In this document: positions 9,456-17,423 of the stretch, one piece after another
Numbering within the stretch: position 1 is the stretch's first letter
Layout: every line of letters begins with the position of its first letter
Assembly: GCF_015356865.1 (NCBI RefSeq)
Contig: NZ_JAAFZA010000007.1
Coordinates: 1 to 64,000, forward strand
DNA: 64,000 nt
Direction of reading: 5' to 3'
Source: Catenulispora pinisilvae
GTDB taxonomy: Bacteria; Actinomycetota; Actinomycetes; Streptomycetales; Catenulisporaceae
Notes under the pieces: generated by a model
Told to the model about the DNA's origin: nothing
Seen by the model: only the letters and a program-made list of their open reading frames with translations
The model's database searches: none
Made by a program: the position numbers and the translations under genes

Positions 9456-10592
9456 GTGCAAGACACTGTCCGGGGTTTCAGTCGATCGGTGGCGGTCAGC
9501 GCCGTGCTGGCGGCGACGATGGCGGCGGCGGTCGCGTGCTCCACGAGCGGGACTGTCGTGACTGGCGGGGCCGTCGGAGGCGCGAATCCCTTGCCCAGCA
9601 CCGCCTCCGGCGCCGCGACCTCCGGGAGCGGGCCGGCGCCGGCCAACCAGTCGCTCGTCTCGGGCCGGCCGGGCTCGCCGACCACGTCGGCCTCCGCGCC
9701 GGACGTCACCGTGACCCAGGGCGAGGCCGTGGCGGCGCTGGAGGCGTATCAGAGTGCGAACAACGCGGTCAACGCCGCTCTGGACATCCCGGGGGAGGCG
9801 AAGATCGAGAGCGGTTCGCTGCTGACCCTAGACCAGGGCAGCCTGCTCTATTACCAGGGGATCGGCGGCGCCAAGGCCGCCCAGTCCAAAGTGCCGGTCT
9901 CCTTCGCCGACCCGGTGTTCTACATCGCGCGCTCGGTCGCATACCCGCGCGGGTTCTACGTCACGGTGGACACGGTCCAGCCAGGCGCGCCCGGCTCCGG
10001 CACGCTCCTGCACTTCGCCCAGGAACAAGCCGGCGCGCCCTGGTTGGTGGACACCACGCTGAGCCTGACCGCGGGCCGGCAGTGGCCGGCCTTCGCCGTC
10101 GGTGCCGACGGGCTGTTGGACTACACCGCGACCCAGCTGACCCGACTACCTCTCAACACGACCGACCTGGCCGTGGCCGACCGGACCCTGCTCACCGCCG
10201 ACAACGCCGGCACACCCGGCTCGCCGTTCGCGAGCGACGACGTGACCACCACCGAGCGGAAGTGGATCCAGGACGACACCTCCGGCGTCTCCCCGGCGAC
10301 CGTGACGCTGACGGTGTCCACGACCACCGACCCGCTGCCAACCTACCTGCCGCTCAAGGACGGCGGCGAGCTGGCGATCTACGGTACGCGCGTCTCCTTG
10401 CGAGCCACCCAGGCCGGCCGCACCTTCACCTTCGCCGACCAGGGCTGGGCGAAGGTCGCCGGCGCCCAGACCGCCGAGGGCGGCTTCACCACGGATTCGG
10501 TGTGGATGGTCGCCGCCATCGACCCGCCGGAGAAGTCGGGGAAGATCCAGAAGATCGCTTACAACGGGGGTCTGGTGTCCGTGGAGCACTGA
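9456..10592 (+). CDS. Putative lipoprotein, hypothetical, 378 aa
   Basis: Probable surface lipoprotein. The N-terminus has a hydrophobic segment ending AAAVACSTSG, a weak lipobox, followed by a long Gly/Ser/Ala linker typical of exported actinobacterial proteins. The folded part begins near residue 85 (VTQGEAVAALEAYQSANNAVN) and contains no motif I recognise. I choose GTG 9456 because GGGGGAGGGG at 9444-9453 is directly upstream; the longer in-frame version from 9414 would put charged residues before the signal and lacks such a site. It is transcribed divergently from the 681-aa secreted protein across 195 bp. It converges with the membrane-sensor gene at 10659. Confidence 0.75.
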   Translation: MQDTVRGFSRSVAVSAVLAATMAAAVACSTSGTVVTGGAVGGANPLPSTASGAATSGSGPAPANQSLVSGRPGSPTTSASAPDVTVTQGEAVAALEAYQSANNAVNAALDIPGEAKIESGSLLTLDQGSLLYYQGIGGAKAAQSKVPVSFADPVFYIARSVAYPRGFYVTVDTVQPGAPGSGTLLHFAQEQAGAPWLVDTTLSLTAGRQWPAFAVGADGLLDYTATQLTRLPLNTTDLAVADRTLLTADNAGTPGSPFASDDVTTTERKWIQDDTSGVSPATVTLTVSTTTDPLPTYLPLKDGGELAIYGTRVSLRATQAGRTFTFADQGWAKVAGAQTAEGGFTTDSVWMVAAIDPPEKSGKIQKIAYNGGLVSVEH

Positions 10593-10658
10593 GGATCTTC
10601 CATCCTGATTCCGCAGGTGTTGCGGCCTGGTGTTACAGCCCGGCGCTCCGGCCCGGTG

Positions 10659-12131
10659 TCAGGGCAGATGCGCCGCCATGGTGGCCACGAATGCCGGGTC
10701 CCCGCTGGTGTCCTCGCCGGTGCTCGAACTCATCTCGATGCTGGTCACGGCGACCTGCCTGCCCTTGAACGCGACATAGATGTGGGAGTAGAGGCCGGTG
10801 CCGCCGGTGGTCTGGTGGACCACCAGGGAGAACCCGGTCGCGGTCACCGGTCCCGGCTTGACGGTCGAAGTGACCGGCTTGCCGTTCTGTTCGGTCTGGC
10901 AGGTGGTGAGCGCGGTGGCCTTCTGGCTCGCGCTGAAGGCCGAGGCCGCGCCCGAGGCGGTGGTGAAGACGTGGTCTGTCTCGGTCGCCGAGGAGTACAG
11001 CTCTGTCGCCGAGTACGGGGGTTTCACGATGGCGTCGTTGCCGTGCCACCACTGGCTGTAGGAGACGGAGTCGGTCCCGTTCACGAGGTCTGGTCCGAGG
11101 GCTTCGCACAGGTCCGGGTCCGGCGCGGAGCCGGGCGTCGACGGACCCCACAGGGACATCGGCACCCAGCCGTTGGAGCCGTCGGCCATGGGGTAGGGGA
11201 GCTGGTCCTCGGTGACGAAGCCCGGGGTCGCCGGCGTGGTCGTGACCGGTGGATCGACGGGCGGGTGTCCGGCGAGGCGGTCGGCCATGGCCTGGAGCGC
11301 GGCCTTGTCGTCGGCGGCGCTGTTCGCCGAGCCCTTGTCCAGTCCGCCGACGAATTTCGCGACGGTGTTTCCGTGTTGGACGATCAGCAGGAGCCGGTTC
11401 GCCGGAAACGTGGGGGAGTCGGGCGAGCGTGGATCGTCGGGTGTGCTTGTACCGTCCTCGAACCAGGCGAAGCCGTTGGGAACCGCAGCGGTCTGCTTGG
11501 CGGTGAGTGAGGTATAGCCGTAGGGTTTGGGGTTGTTCTCGCAGCTCGTGACCGACGGGGTGAGTCTGCGGTATTCCGCGTTCGCGGCGGCTTCGGAGTC
11601 GTAGTGGTAGATGAACTCGGTGGCGGTGGTGAAACCGGCTGCCAGGTATTGGACGGATGAGACGGACTGGGCCTGGCTCTCGGCCGTCGGGGAAGCCACG
11701 GAACCGCAGGGGACTTCGCCGAGGCTGCCGGGGCCGCCCGGCGTCGCCGTGTCGACTCCGCTCTGGTTGGCCTGCCAGTGGTAGGTGGCTTGCCAGGGGA
11801 GCTCGGCGGGCTGAAGGAACACCACCGGAGGAGTGCCGTCGATGAACTTCGTGAAGTTCGCCGGCGGGTAGTCCGGTGGCGTCGGCGTGGTCGTCGGGGC
11901 CGTGACGGTGGCATGGGTCGGCGCGACCGAACTCGCGTCGCCGGTCCCGAGCATCATGCTCACCGCGACCGCGGAGGCGGCGAGGCCCGACATCGCCACC
12001 AGCACGCCCCGACGACGCAGCCGCCGGGTGCGGCCCTCGGCGCGGACCGACGCGGCGGCCGGGAAGGGGCGCATCCGATCGCGTCCCTCGTCGGCGAGTT
12101 CTTCGAGAATGGTCGAGAACGTCTCAGGCAT
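10659..12131 (-). CDS. Membrane-anchored sensor-like protein paired with ECF sigma factor
   Basis: 490 residues with a basic cytoplasmic N-terminus (about 40 residues, GRTRRLRRRG), one membrane helix at about 43-61, and a large external region. The external region seems to hold two copies of a similar fold. One begins near FLQPAELPWQA and the other near TEDQLPYPMADG, and both contain paired Cys, in the style of PknH-type extracellular sensor domains. The start codon overlaps the sigma-factor stop by 8 bases (ATGCCTGA), so the two are translationally coupled. That position is where an anti-sigma factor is normally encoded, yet no zinc-binding anti-sigma motif is visible. I infer a regulatory or sensing partner of the sigma factor. 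Confidence 0.7.
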   Translation of the reverse strand: MPETFSTILEELADEGRDRMRPFPAAASVRAEGRTRRLRRRGVLVAMSGLAASAVAVSMMLGTGDASSVAPTHATVTAPTTTPTPPDYPPANFTKFIDGTPPVVFLQPAELPWQATYHWQANQSGVDTATPGGPGSLGEVPCGSVASPTAESQAQSVSSVQYLAAGFTTATEFIYHYDSEAAANAEYRRLTPSVTSCENNPKPYGYTSLTAKQTAAVPNGFAWFEDGTSTPDDPRSPDSPTFPANRLLLIVQHGNTVAKFVGGLDKGSANSAADDKAALQAMADRLAGHPPVDPPVTTTPATPGFVTEDQLPYPMADGSNGWVPMSLWGPSTPGSAPDPDLCEALGPDLVNGTDSVSYSQWWHGNDAIVKPPYSATELYSSATETDHVFTTASGAASAFSASQKATALTTCQTEQNGKPVTSTVKPGPVTATGFSLVVHQTTGGTGLYSHIYVAFKGRQVAVTSIEMSSSTGEDTSGDPAFVATMAAHLP

Positions 12132-12714
12132 CGGACCTTGCTCCCTTCTTGGCGGTCATGACCTGGCTGAGCGAAGCAGCGCATGGTGGCGGGGTCTGTG
12201 GTGGCGGAGTGCGTGGCAGGCTTTCGTCGTCTGCGAACTCCGACACGTACGGCGCGAGGGCTTTGCGGCCGCGGGCCAGGCGGGCCTTGACGGTGCCGGT
12301 CGGCGCCCCGGTTTCCTGGGCTATCTCCGCGACGGTCATCCCGTACATGTGGTGCAGCACCAGCGCCTGCCGCTGCTCCACGGGGAGCTGCCGGAGCGCG
12401 GCGGCTATGGCGAGCCGGTCCGGAGAGAGCTCTGGAACGTCGTCCACGAAGCCGTTCCGCTGTGCGGAAATCCGGTTCTTCGCCTTACGCCACGAACTGA
12501 CCGCGGCCCGGTAGGCGACCATCCGCACCCACGCCTCGGGGTCGTCGTAGCGGGAGACCTTCGACCAGCGCTGCCAGGCGCGCACATACGCCTCGTGCGC
12601 CGCGTCCTCCGCTTCGGCCGCGCTGCCCAGCACGATGTACATGTACCTCACGACCCGCGTGATGGTCGCCGCGTAGAACGTGTCGAAATCGCCTTGGCCA
12701 GGTGATTCGGCCAC
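12124..12714 (-). CDS. ECF (SigE-family) RNA polymerase sigma factor
   Basis: Extracytoplasmic-function sigma factor of about 196 residues. Region 2 is seen in FYAATITRVVRYMYIVLG through AYVRAWQRW, and region 4 in LPVEQRQALVLHHMYGMTVAEIA, ending in the recognition helix TGTVKARLARGRKAL. I place the start at GTG 12714, not the upstream in-frame ATG at 12798, because AGGAGG at 12719-12724 precedes the GTG by 4 bases and the extra 28 residues are Pro-rich and unlike a sigma N-terminus. It is coupled to the membrane protein downstream and sits behind a lipoprotein gene, so the three probably form an envelope-sensing unit. Confidence 0.92.
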   Translation of the reverse strand: MAESPGQGDFDTFYAATITRVVRYMYIVLGSAAEAEDAAHEAYVRAWQRWSKVSRYDDPEAWVRMVAYRAAVSSWRKAKNRISAQRNGFVDDVPELSPDRLAIAAALRQLPVEQRQALVLHHMYGMTVAEIAQETGAPTGTVKARLARGRKALAPYVSEFADDESLPRTPPPQTPPPCAASLSQVMTAKKGARSDA

Positions 12715-12863
12715 GGCACCTCCTGCTCTGATCTGCTCCGCCGGCGTCTCTACCGCCGGATCCGGTAACACACGTCTGGGCGTGGGATCCGGTTGCACGC
12801 GGGCCTACCCCGACCTGCCGGGTGCGGGCCGCGCGCGGAGATCAGACAGCTCAGACCTTAGCC

Positions 12864-13670
12864 TCAACCCCCGAGCCCGGCGGCGCGGACCTTGTTCTCC
12901 GCGGCTGTGATCAGCGAGGCGTCGACGGCGGGCGCCGGGCCTGAGGAGGAGCTCGCCGAGAACGTCACCAGCGTGCCGCCGACGCGATCGACGACGTAGC
13001 GGTCGCTCGGCTGCTTGCTGGGATCGGTGAGGTAGTAGACGACGCAGTCGCTGGAGACCGGGTCGGGCTGCGGCTGGATGACGTAGGACGCGGACGCCTC
13101 GCCGGCCTCGGGCGCTTGGAACGTTTGCTGGCACTGCGTTTGCATCGCGTGGAACACGTTCATCAGCGCCGCGGCCTCGGCGTCGCCGTAGTACTCCACG
13201 CTTTCCGCCAGGAGCCCCGGTCCTCCGTCCGCGCCGACCGCCGGCAGATCGAATCCGATCGACGCCGTGGGCGCCTCGAAGTCGGGGCCGCCGCTGTCCA
13301 GCTTCTGCGTCAGCTGGTCCATGGGTGCACAGCCACCGTTGGTCGGATACAGGTACATCGCGATCCGGAAATCGAGGGTGTGGTTCTGCCCGAGGCCCGG
13401 TACGTCGCTGCCGGCCAGGAGCGCTTGCTGAAGCTGGGCCGTCGAGGGTGCGTTGGCCGACGCGCTCGGACTCATGCCCGCGCTCGGGGTACTGATGCCC
13501 GACGGCATGACCGGCCCGGACCCGCTCATCTGCCCAGCCCCGCCGATCTGGCTCGACCCACCGATCTGGCTAGCCCCGCCGATCTGCCCGGACGACGAAC
13601 ACCCGGCCACACCGAGTGCGGTCGCCGCGAGCGCGGCCAGCAGCGAGGAACAACAGATGACCCGCCCCAT
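12864..13670 (-). CDS. Lipoprotein with sensor-like domain
   Basis: 268-residue lipoprotein: the signal peptide ends in lipobox VAGC (Cys at about residue 24). It is followed by a QIGG-type tandem repeat (QIGGASQIGGSSQIGG), then a folded domain starting QLQQALLAGSDVPGLGQNH. The pattern LL..SDVPG, a conserved Cys pair and SIGFDLPAV recall PknH-like extracellular sensor domains, the same style as the partner protein at 10659. It lies just upstream of the ECF sigma gene on the same strand, 149 bp away. A ligand or signal cannot be inferred. Confidence 0.75.
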   Translation of the reverse strand: MGRVICCSSLLAALAATALGVAGCSSSGQIGGASQIGGSSQIGGAGQMSGSGPVMPSGISTPSAGMSPSASANAPSTAQLQQALLAGSDVPGLGQNHTLDFRIAMYLYPTNGGCAPMDQLTQKLDSGGPDFEAPTASIGFDLPAVGADGGPGLLAESVEYYGDAEAAALMNVFHAMQTQCQQTFQAPEAGEASASYVIQPQPDPVSSDCVVYYLTDPSKQPSDRYVVDRVGGTLVTFSASSSSGPAPAVDASLITAAENKVRAAGLGG

Positions 13671-13840
13671 GGTGACCCTTGACTCCGTTCACGCGCACTC
13701 GGCTTGACGAGTCCCGAGGCTAGGGGCTGCGCGAGAGGACCGGTCCTGACGGCGCGGCCCTAACCTTCGTGGCGGTTGGTGGCTGGTGGCTGGTGGCCGG
13801 TGGCCGCGAGTGTGGCCGGGCATCGACGGAGGCATGAGAA

Positions 13841-14977
13841 ATGATGGACGCTGAGCAGCGCGCACAGCAGCGGATCCAGTCGATCTTCGCGGGCCTCGGC
13901 CTGCGCGAAGGGTTGGTCCAGGGGGCCTCGGACGCCGAGATCGACCGGTTCGCCGCGACCCAGGGCGTCACGCGGATTCCGGCCGCTGTGCGGGAAGCGC
14001 TCAGGCTGATCGGCAGGCAGCCCTACATGCTGATGGCGGGGACGGGTTTCGGGGTTCGCCACGAGTTCGCCCGGATGCGGGTGCGCGCGATGCCCGGTGA
14101 GATGTCTGAAGCCGAATCACGTCAGACCTCTGAAGCCGAGCCCGGCCGGCGGATCCGGGACGCCGCGGGCATGTTGGTGCTTTCCGAGCACCAGGGTTAC
14201 GTGCAGGAGGTCATCGACGGCGCCGACCTCGACCAGCCCGATCCGCCGATATGGGTGATCATCGAGGGCGAGGTGACCGGCCGAGTCGAGAGTGTGACTC
14301 AGTGGTTCCGGCATTTCGAGGTCGTTGTGGAACGACATCGTCAGGAATTGGAACGCCGCGATGACCTCCGCGAGGGCAGGCCCAGCTGGGCCTCGTACGT
14401 CCTGCCCCGGGCAGCGCTGACCCCGCCGTCGTCCAGGCCGCGTGACCGGGTGCGGGAGATCGTGGAGGCGGTGTTCGCCGCCGGATTGCGCCGCGGCTCG
14501 GTTGCCGGCGCCTCGCAGGAGGAGATCGAGCGCTTCGCCGCCGCGCAGGGAGTGCCTCGGGTGCCGCCCGCCGTGCAAGAGGTCCTGCGGCTCATCGGTA
14601 CTCGACCGGGCCTGTGGATGCCTGATGACACCACGGTGTTCGGCGTCGCCAACGGTGCGCAGGCCAAGGAGCGTGCTGTCGCCGCCCTGCACGGCATGGA
14701 TCACGTCATGCGTGACCTTGACGGAATCCTCGTGTTGGCCGAAGAGCCGGAATATCGCTTTTATGTGATCGATGGGGCGGACATCCAAGAGGACGATCCG
14801 GCAGTGTGGGAAGTCCATGTCCATGACAGGCCGCGTGCCCGCAAGGATTGGGGCAGCACGACGGGCTGGCTGGACAAGAAGGCGCCGAACATCGAACGGG
14901 AACGAATGAATATTCGAATGCTTGAGAGCGGAGGGGAGCCCGCACCGGATTGGGCGCAGGACATCGAGCCCCGCTGA
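13841..14977 (+). CDS. Tandem SUKH (SMI1/KNR4)-like protein
   Basis: 378 residues made of two similar halves: residues about 8-130 and 200-345. Each half contains a helix IRF-type start (QRIQSIFAGLGL / REIVEAVFAAGLRRG), then DAEIDRFAATQGV.RIPAAVREALRLIG in the first and EEIERFAAAQGV.RVPPAVQEVLRLIG in the second, and ends in a YVQEVIDGAD or FYVIDGAD strand. This matches the SMI1/KNR4 (SUKH) fold, a family that includes immunity proteins to polymorphic toxins as well as general binding proteins. GGAGG at 13828-13832 supports the ATG at 13841. No toxin gene is adjacent, so an immunity role is only a possibility. Confidence 0.72.
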   Translation: MMDAEQRAQQRIQSIFAGLGLREGLVQGASDAEIDRFAATQGVTRIPAAVREALRLIGRQPYMLMAGTGFGVRHEFARMRVRAMPGEMSEAESRQTSEAEPGRRIRDAAGMLVLSEHQGYVQEVIDGADLDQPDPPIWVIIEGEVTGRVESVTQWFRHFEVVVERHRQELERRDDLREGRPSWASYVLPRAALTPPSSRPRDRVREIVEAVFAAGLRRGSVAGASQEEIERFAAAQGVPRVPPAVQEVLRLIGTRPGLWMPDDTTVFGVANGAQAKERAVAALHGMDHVMRDLDGILVLAEEPEYRFYVIDGADIQEDDPAVWEVHVHDRPRARKDWGSTTGWLDKKAPNIERERMNIRMLESGGEPAPDWAQDIEPR

Positions 14978-14986
14978 ACTCGCCGG

Positions 14987-15883
14987 TCAGCGGTCAGCGG
15001 TCAGCGGTCGGCGGTCGGCAAAAGCCGCGAGTGTCGCGCCGAGCTGTCGCACCGGCCCCTCCCCGCTGAACCGGAGCACGACGCTCGTCGCGCCGGCCGC
15101 TTCGAGCTGCGCGATGCGTGCGGCGGCGTCCGCCGGGGTCCCGCTGACGGTGAACACTTCGGCCGGAGCGCGGTCAAGCCAGGCGGCCTGATCCTCGACC
15201 GCCGGGCGCAAGACCTCCGTCGCCTGCCGGGGGTCGTCCGCCACGGCGGCGTACGTGAACACGATCAGCTCGTGTTCCTGCGCGCCTCCGCCCTTGCGGA
15301 TCAGCGTGAGCGCCGACTCCAGATCCGCCGGGCCGTGGCCTTCGGCGAGTACCGTGCCGTCCGCGACCCGCCCGGACAGTTCCAGCGACCGCGGCCGCAC
15401 CACGCCCAGCACCACCGGGGGGACCTGCGCGGGCGGGTGCACCAGCCGCAGGTCGTCGATCCGGACTTCGCTGCCCTGCATCTGTACCTGCTCGCCCCGC
15501 AACAGCGCGCGCACGGCTTCGGCGGTCTCCGCCAGCAGCGCCAGCGCTGAGGCCGGCGCCGCTCCGACTGACGCCATCCAGCCGGTGACGCCGTGTCCGA
15601 TGCCCGCCACGAACCGGCCGGGATACACGCGCGCCAGGAGCGCCACCTCCATCGCCAGCAGCGCCGGGTTCCGCAGGGGCGCCGGAGCGATTCCCAGCCC
15701 GACCCGCATCCGCGACGTCGCCGCCAGCGCGACCGTGGCCGCCGAGATGCCGCCGCCCCAGCTGAGGTCCTCCACGACCCACAGCTCGTCGGCGCCGAGC
15801 GCTTCGACTTCGCGCGCGAACGCCGGCAGCCCTTCGGGGGCCCAGGCGCGGTCGTACATGACACCGACTCGAAGACTCGACAT
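14987..15883 (-). CDS. LLM-class flavin-dependent oxidoreductase
   Basis: Luciferase-like TIM-barrel enzyme of 298 residues that should use F420 or FMN. Visible landmarks are the first strand LRVGVMYDRAW, the VVEDLSWGG strand, RMRVGLGIAPAPLRNPALLAME, and the Gly-rich stretch PGRFVAGIGHGVTGWM, all typical of the F420-dependent side of the family. I start at ATG 15883 (MSSLRVG); the in-frame extension to 16075 only translates the complement of a 15-bp repeat and is not part of the enzyme. It converges with the SUKH-like gene with only 9 bases between stop codons. Short GGTCAGC repeats at 14990-15006 form its C-terminal codons. Confidence 0.85.
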   Translation of the reverse strand: MSSLRVGVMYDRAWAPEGLPAFAREVEALGADELWVVEDLSWGGGISAATVALAATSRMRVGLGIAPAPLRNPALLAMEVALLARVYPGRFVAGIGHGVTGWMASVGAAPASALALLAETAEAVRALLRGEQVQMQGSEVRIDDLRLVHPPAQVPPVVLGVVRPRSLELSGRVADGTVLAEGHGPADLESALTLIRKGGGAQEHELIVFTYAAVADDPRQATEVLRPAVEDQAAWLDRAPAEVFTVSGTPADAAARIAQLEAAGATSVVLRFSGEGPVRQLGATLAAFADRRPLTADR

Positions 15884-16005
15884 GGACCGGGACGCTACCG
15901 GATCCTGGAGGTCTGAGCCGAGGCCCGGCGGGTTCGAAGCTGCTCGTGAGTTCGACAGAGTTCTGCTTCGGGAACCGGCATGTGTATCAGTAGTACTGAG
16001 GGGGA

Positions 16006-16095
16006 GCAATGCCGCCTGAAGCAATGCCGCCTGAAGCAATGCCGCCTGAAGCAATGCGATCTGGAGCAACGCCATCTAGAGCAATGCCGTCTGAG
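16006..16095 (+). repeat. 15-bp tandem repeat, 6 units, carrying the start codons of the ATP-grasp gene
   Basis: Six head-to-tail 15-bp units, three identical (GCAATGCCGCCTGAA) and three diverged. Each intact unit includes an in-frame ATG, so the ATP-grasp ORF has possible starts at 16009, 16024, 16039, 16054 and 16084. The only good Shine-Dalgarno sequence, GGGGGAG at 16000-16006, lies before the first unit. Confidence 0.95.
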
Positions 16096-17352
16096 GAGCC
16101 GGTCCTGGCGGAGCAACCGGTCAGGCCCATCATCTTCTCCGGGTACAGCAGTATCTCCCTGTTCGGCTATGCCGAGGTGCTGCCGGCGAAGTCCGTGATC
16201 ATCGTCGAGGAGTCGGAGTACGCGCGCGAGCGCGACGCGCAGGCGTCCCTCACCTGGTCGCCGCTGGTGCGCGAGGTCGTCGAATGGGACCTCGTCGGGG
16301 CGGGCCAGGCCGACGAGTTCTTCCTCGCCCACCGTGACCTGGATCCGGTCGCGGTCGTCCCGAACACCGAGGTCGGCACCTTGTTCGCGGCCCGGCTGGC
16401 CGAGCGTTACGGGTTGTCCGGTGCGGGTTTCGGTGCGGCGCGGGCGATGCGGGACAAGCGTCGGCTGCGGGCGATCACCGGGGCGGCCGGGATCCCGAAC
16501 CCGGAGTCGGTGGTCGTGGCCGACGCCGGGCAGGCGCGGGCGTTCCTGGCGGCGGGCAGCGGCCCGATCGTGCTCAAGCCGGCGGCCGGTATGGGCTCGG
16601 TCGCCACCTGTGTGGTGCGCGATTCCGCCGGGATCGACGAGGTCTGGGACTCGCTGACGCAGGAGGCGGCGCGGCTGGGTCCGGAGCAGCCGATGCTGGC
16701 CGAGCGCTTCGTGGCCGGTCCGGAGTTCAGCGTCGAGATGCTGGTGCGGGGCGGCAAGGACGTGTTCGCCAGCGTCACCGGCAAGCTGCTGTACCCCGGA
16801 TCGCGGCCGGTCGAGATGGGCCACGTGGTTCCCGCGGACATCCCCGCGGCGCTGACCGAACTGCTGGTCCAGCAGACCCGGCGGGTGGTCGAGGCGGTGG
16901 GCTTCGCCGACGGCATCGTGCACTGTGAGTGGATCGTCGCCGACGGTGTCCCGCATCTGGTGGAGTGCGCCGGCCGGTGCGCCGGGGCCGGGATCATCGA
17001 CATGATCCGGCAGGCCTACCCGGTCGACATCGTTCAGGCCTACGTCGACATCCTGTCCGGCCGGGCGCCCTCGGTCGAGCTGCCGGCCCGGGCGCGGCGG
17101 GCGGCGTCGGTTCGTTTCACCAGCGCGCAGCCCGGTGTGGTCACGGCGATCCGCGGCGTGGAGGCGGCCGGCGCGTCCGAAGGAGTCTTCTACGCCGGAG
17201 CCGCGGTGGAGGTGGGCGGCCGGGTCAACAAGCTGCGCAGCTCCGGCGACCGCCCCGCCTTCGCCGCGGTGACCGCCGACACGCCGGCCGAAGCGCTGCG
17301 CCTGGCCGCCGCGGCCGCCGCGTTGATCGAGATCGAGACCCGCCCGGAGTGA
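16009..17352 (+). CDS. ATP-grasp domain ligase
   Basis: Carboxylate-amine or carboxylate-thiol type ligase of up to 447 residues. After an unstructured repeat-coded N-terminus (MPPEA repeated) comes an N-terminal Rossmann-like part (PIIFSGYSSISLFGYAEVL). The ATP-grasp fold then shows GPIVLKPAAGMGSVATCVV (nucleotide-binding Lys loop), PMLAERFVAGPEFSVEMLV, and a C-terminal metal/ATP site with CEWIVADGVPHLVECAGRCAG. The subfamily looks like the CARNS/BacD-like dipeptide-ligase or formate-ligase relatives; the substrate is unknown. The true start is uncertain because of the repeat at 16006-16095. It stands between the LLM oxidoreductase and the convergent phospholipid synthase gene. Confidence 0.85.
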   Translation: MPPEAMPPEAMPPEAMRSGATPSRAMPSEEPVLAEQPVRPIIFSGYSSISLFGYAEVLPAKSVIIVEESEYARERDAQASLTWSPLVREVVEWDLVGAGQADEFFLAHRDLDPVAVVPNTEVGTLFAARLAERYGLSGAGFGAARAMRDKRRLRAITGAAGIPNPESVVVADAGQARAFLAAGSGPIVLKPAAGMGSVATCVVRDSAGIDEVWDSLTQEAARLGPEQPMLAERFVAGPEFSVEMLVRGGKDVFASVTGKLLYPGSRPVEMGHVVPADIPAALTELLVQQTRRVVEAVGFADGIVHCEWIVADGVPHLVECAGRCAGAGIIDMIRQAYPVDIVQAYVDILSGRAPSVELPARARRAASVRFTSAQPGVVTAIRGVEAAGASEGVFYAGAAVEVGGRVNKLRSSGDRPAFAAVTADTPAEALRLAAAAAALIEIETRPE

Positions 17353-17423
17353 CCGGAGTGAGGGGGCGGGCTCACCCGACGGCCGCACCCGGCGGCATCC
17401 CCCGGCGGCATCCCCCGACAACC

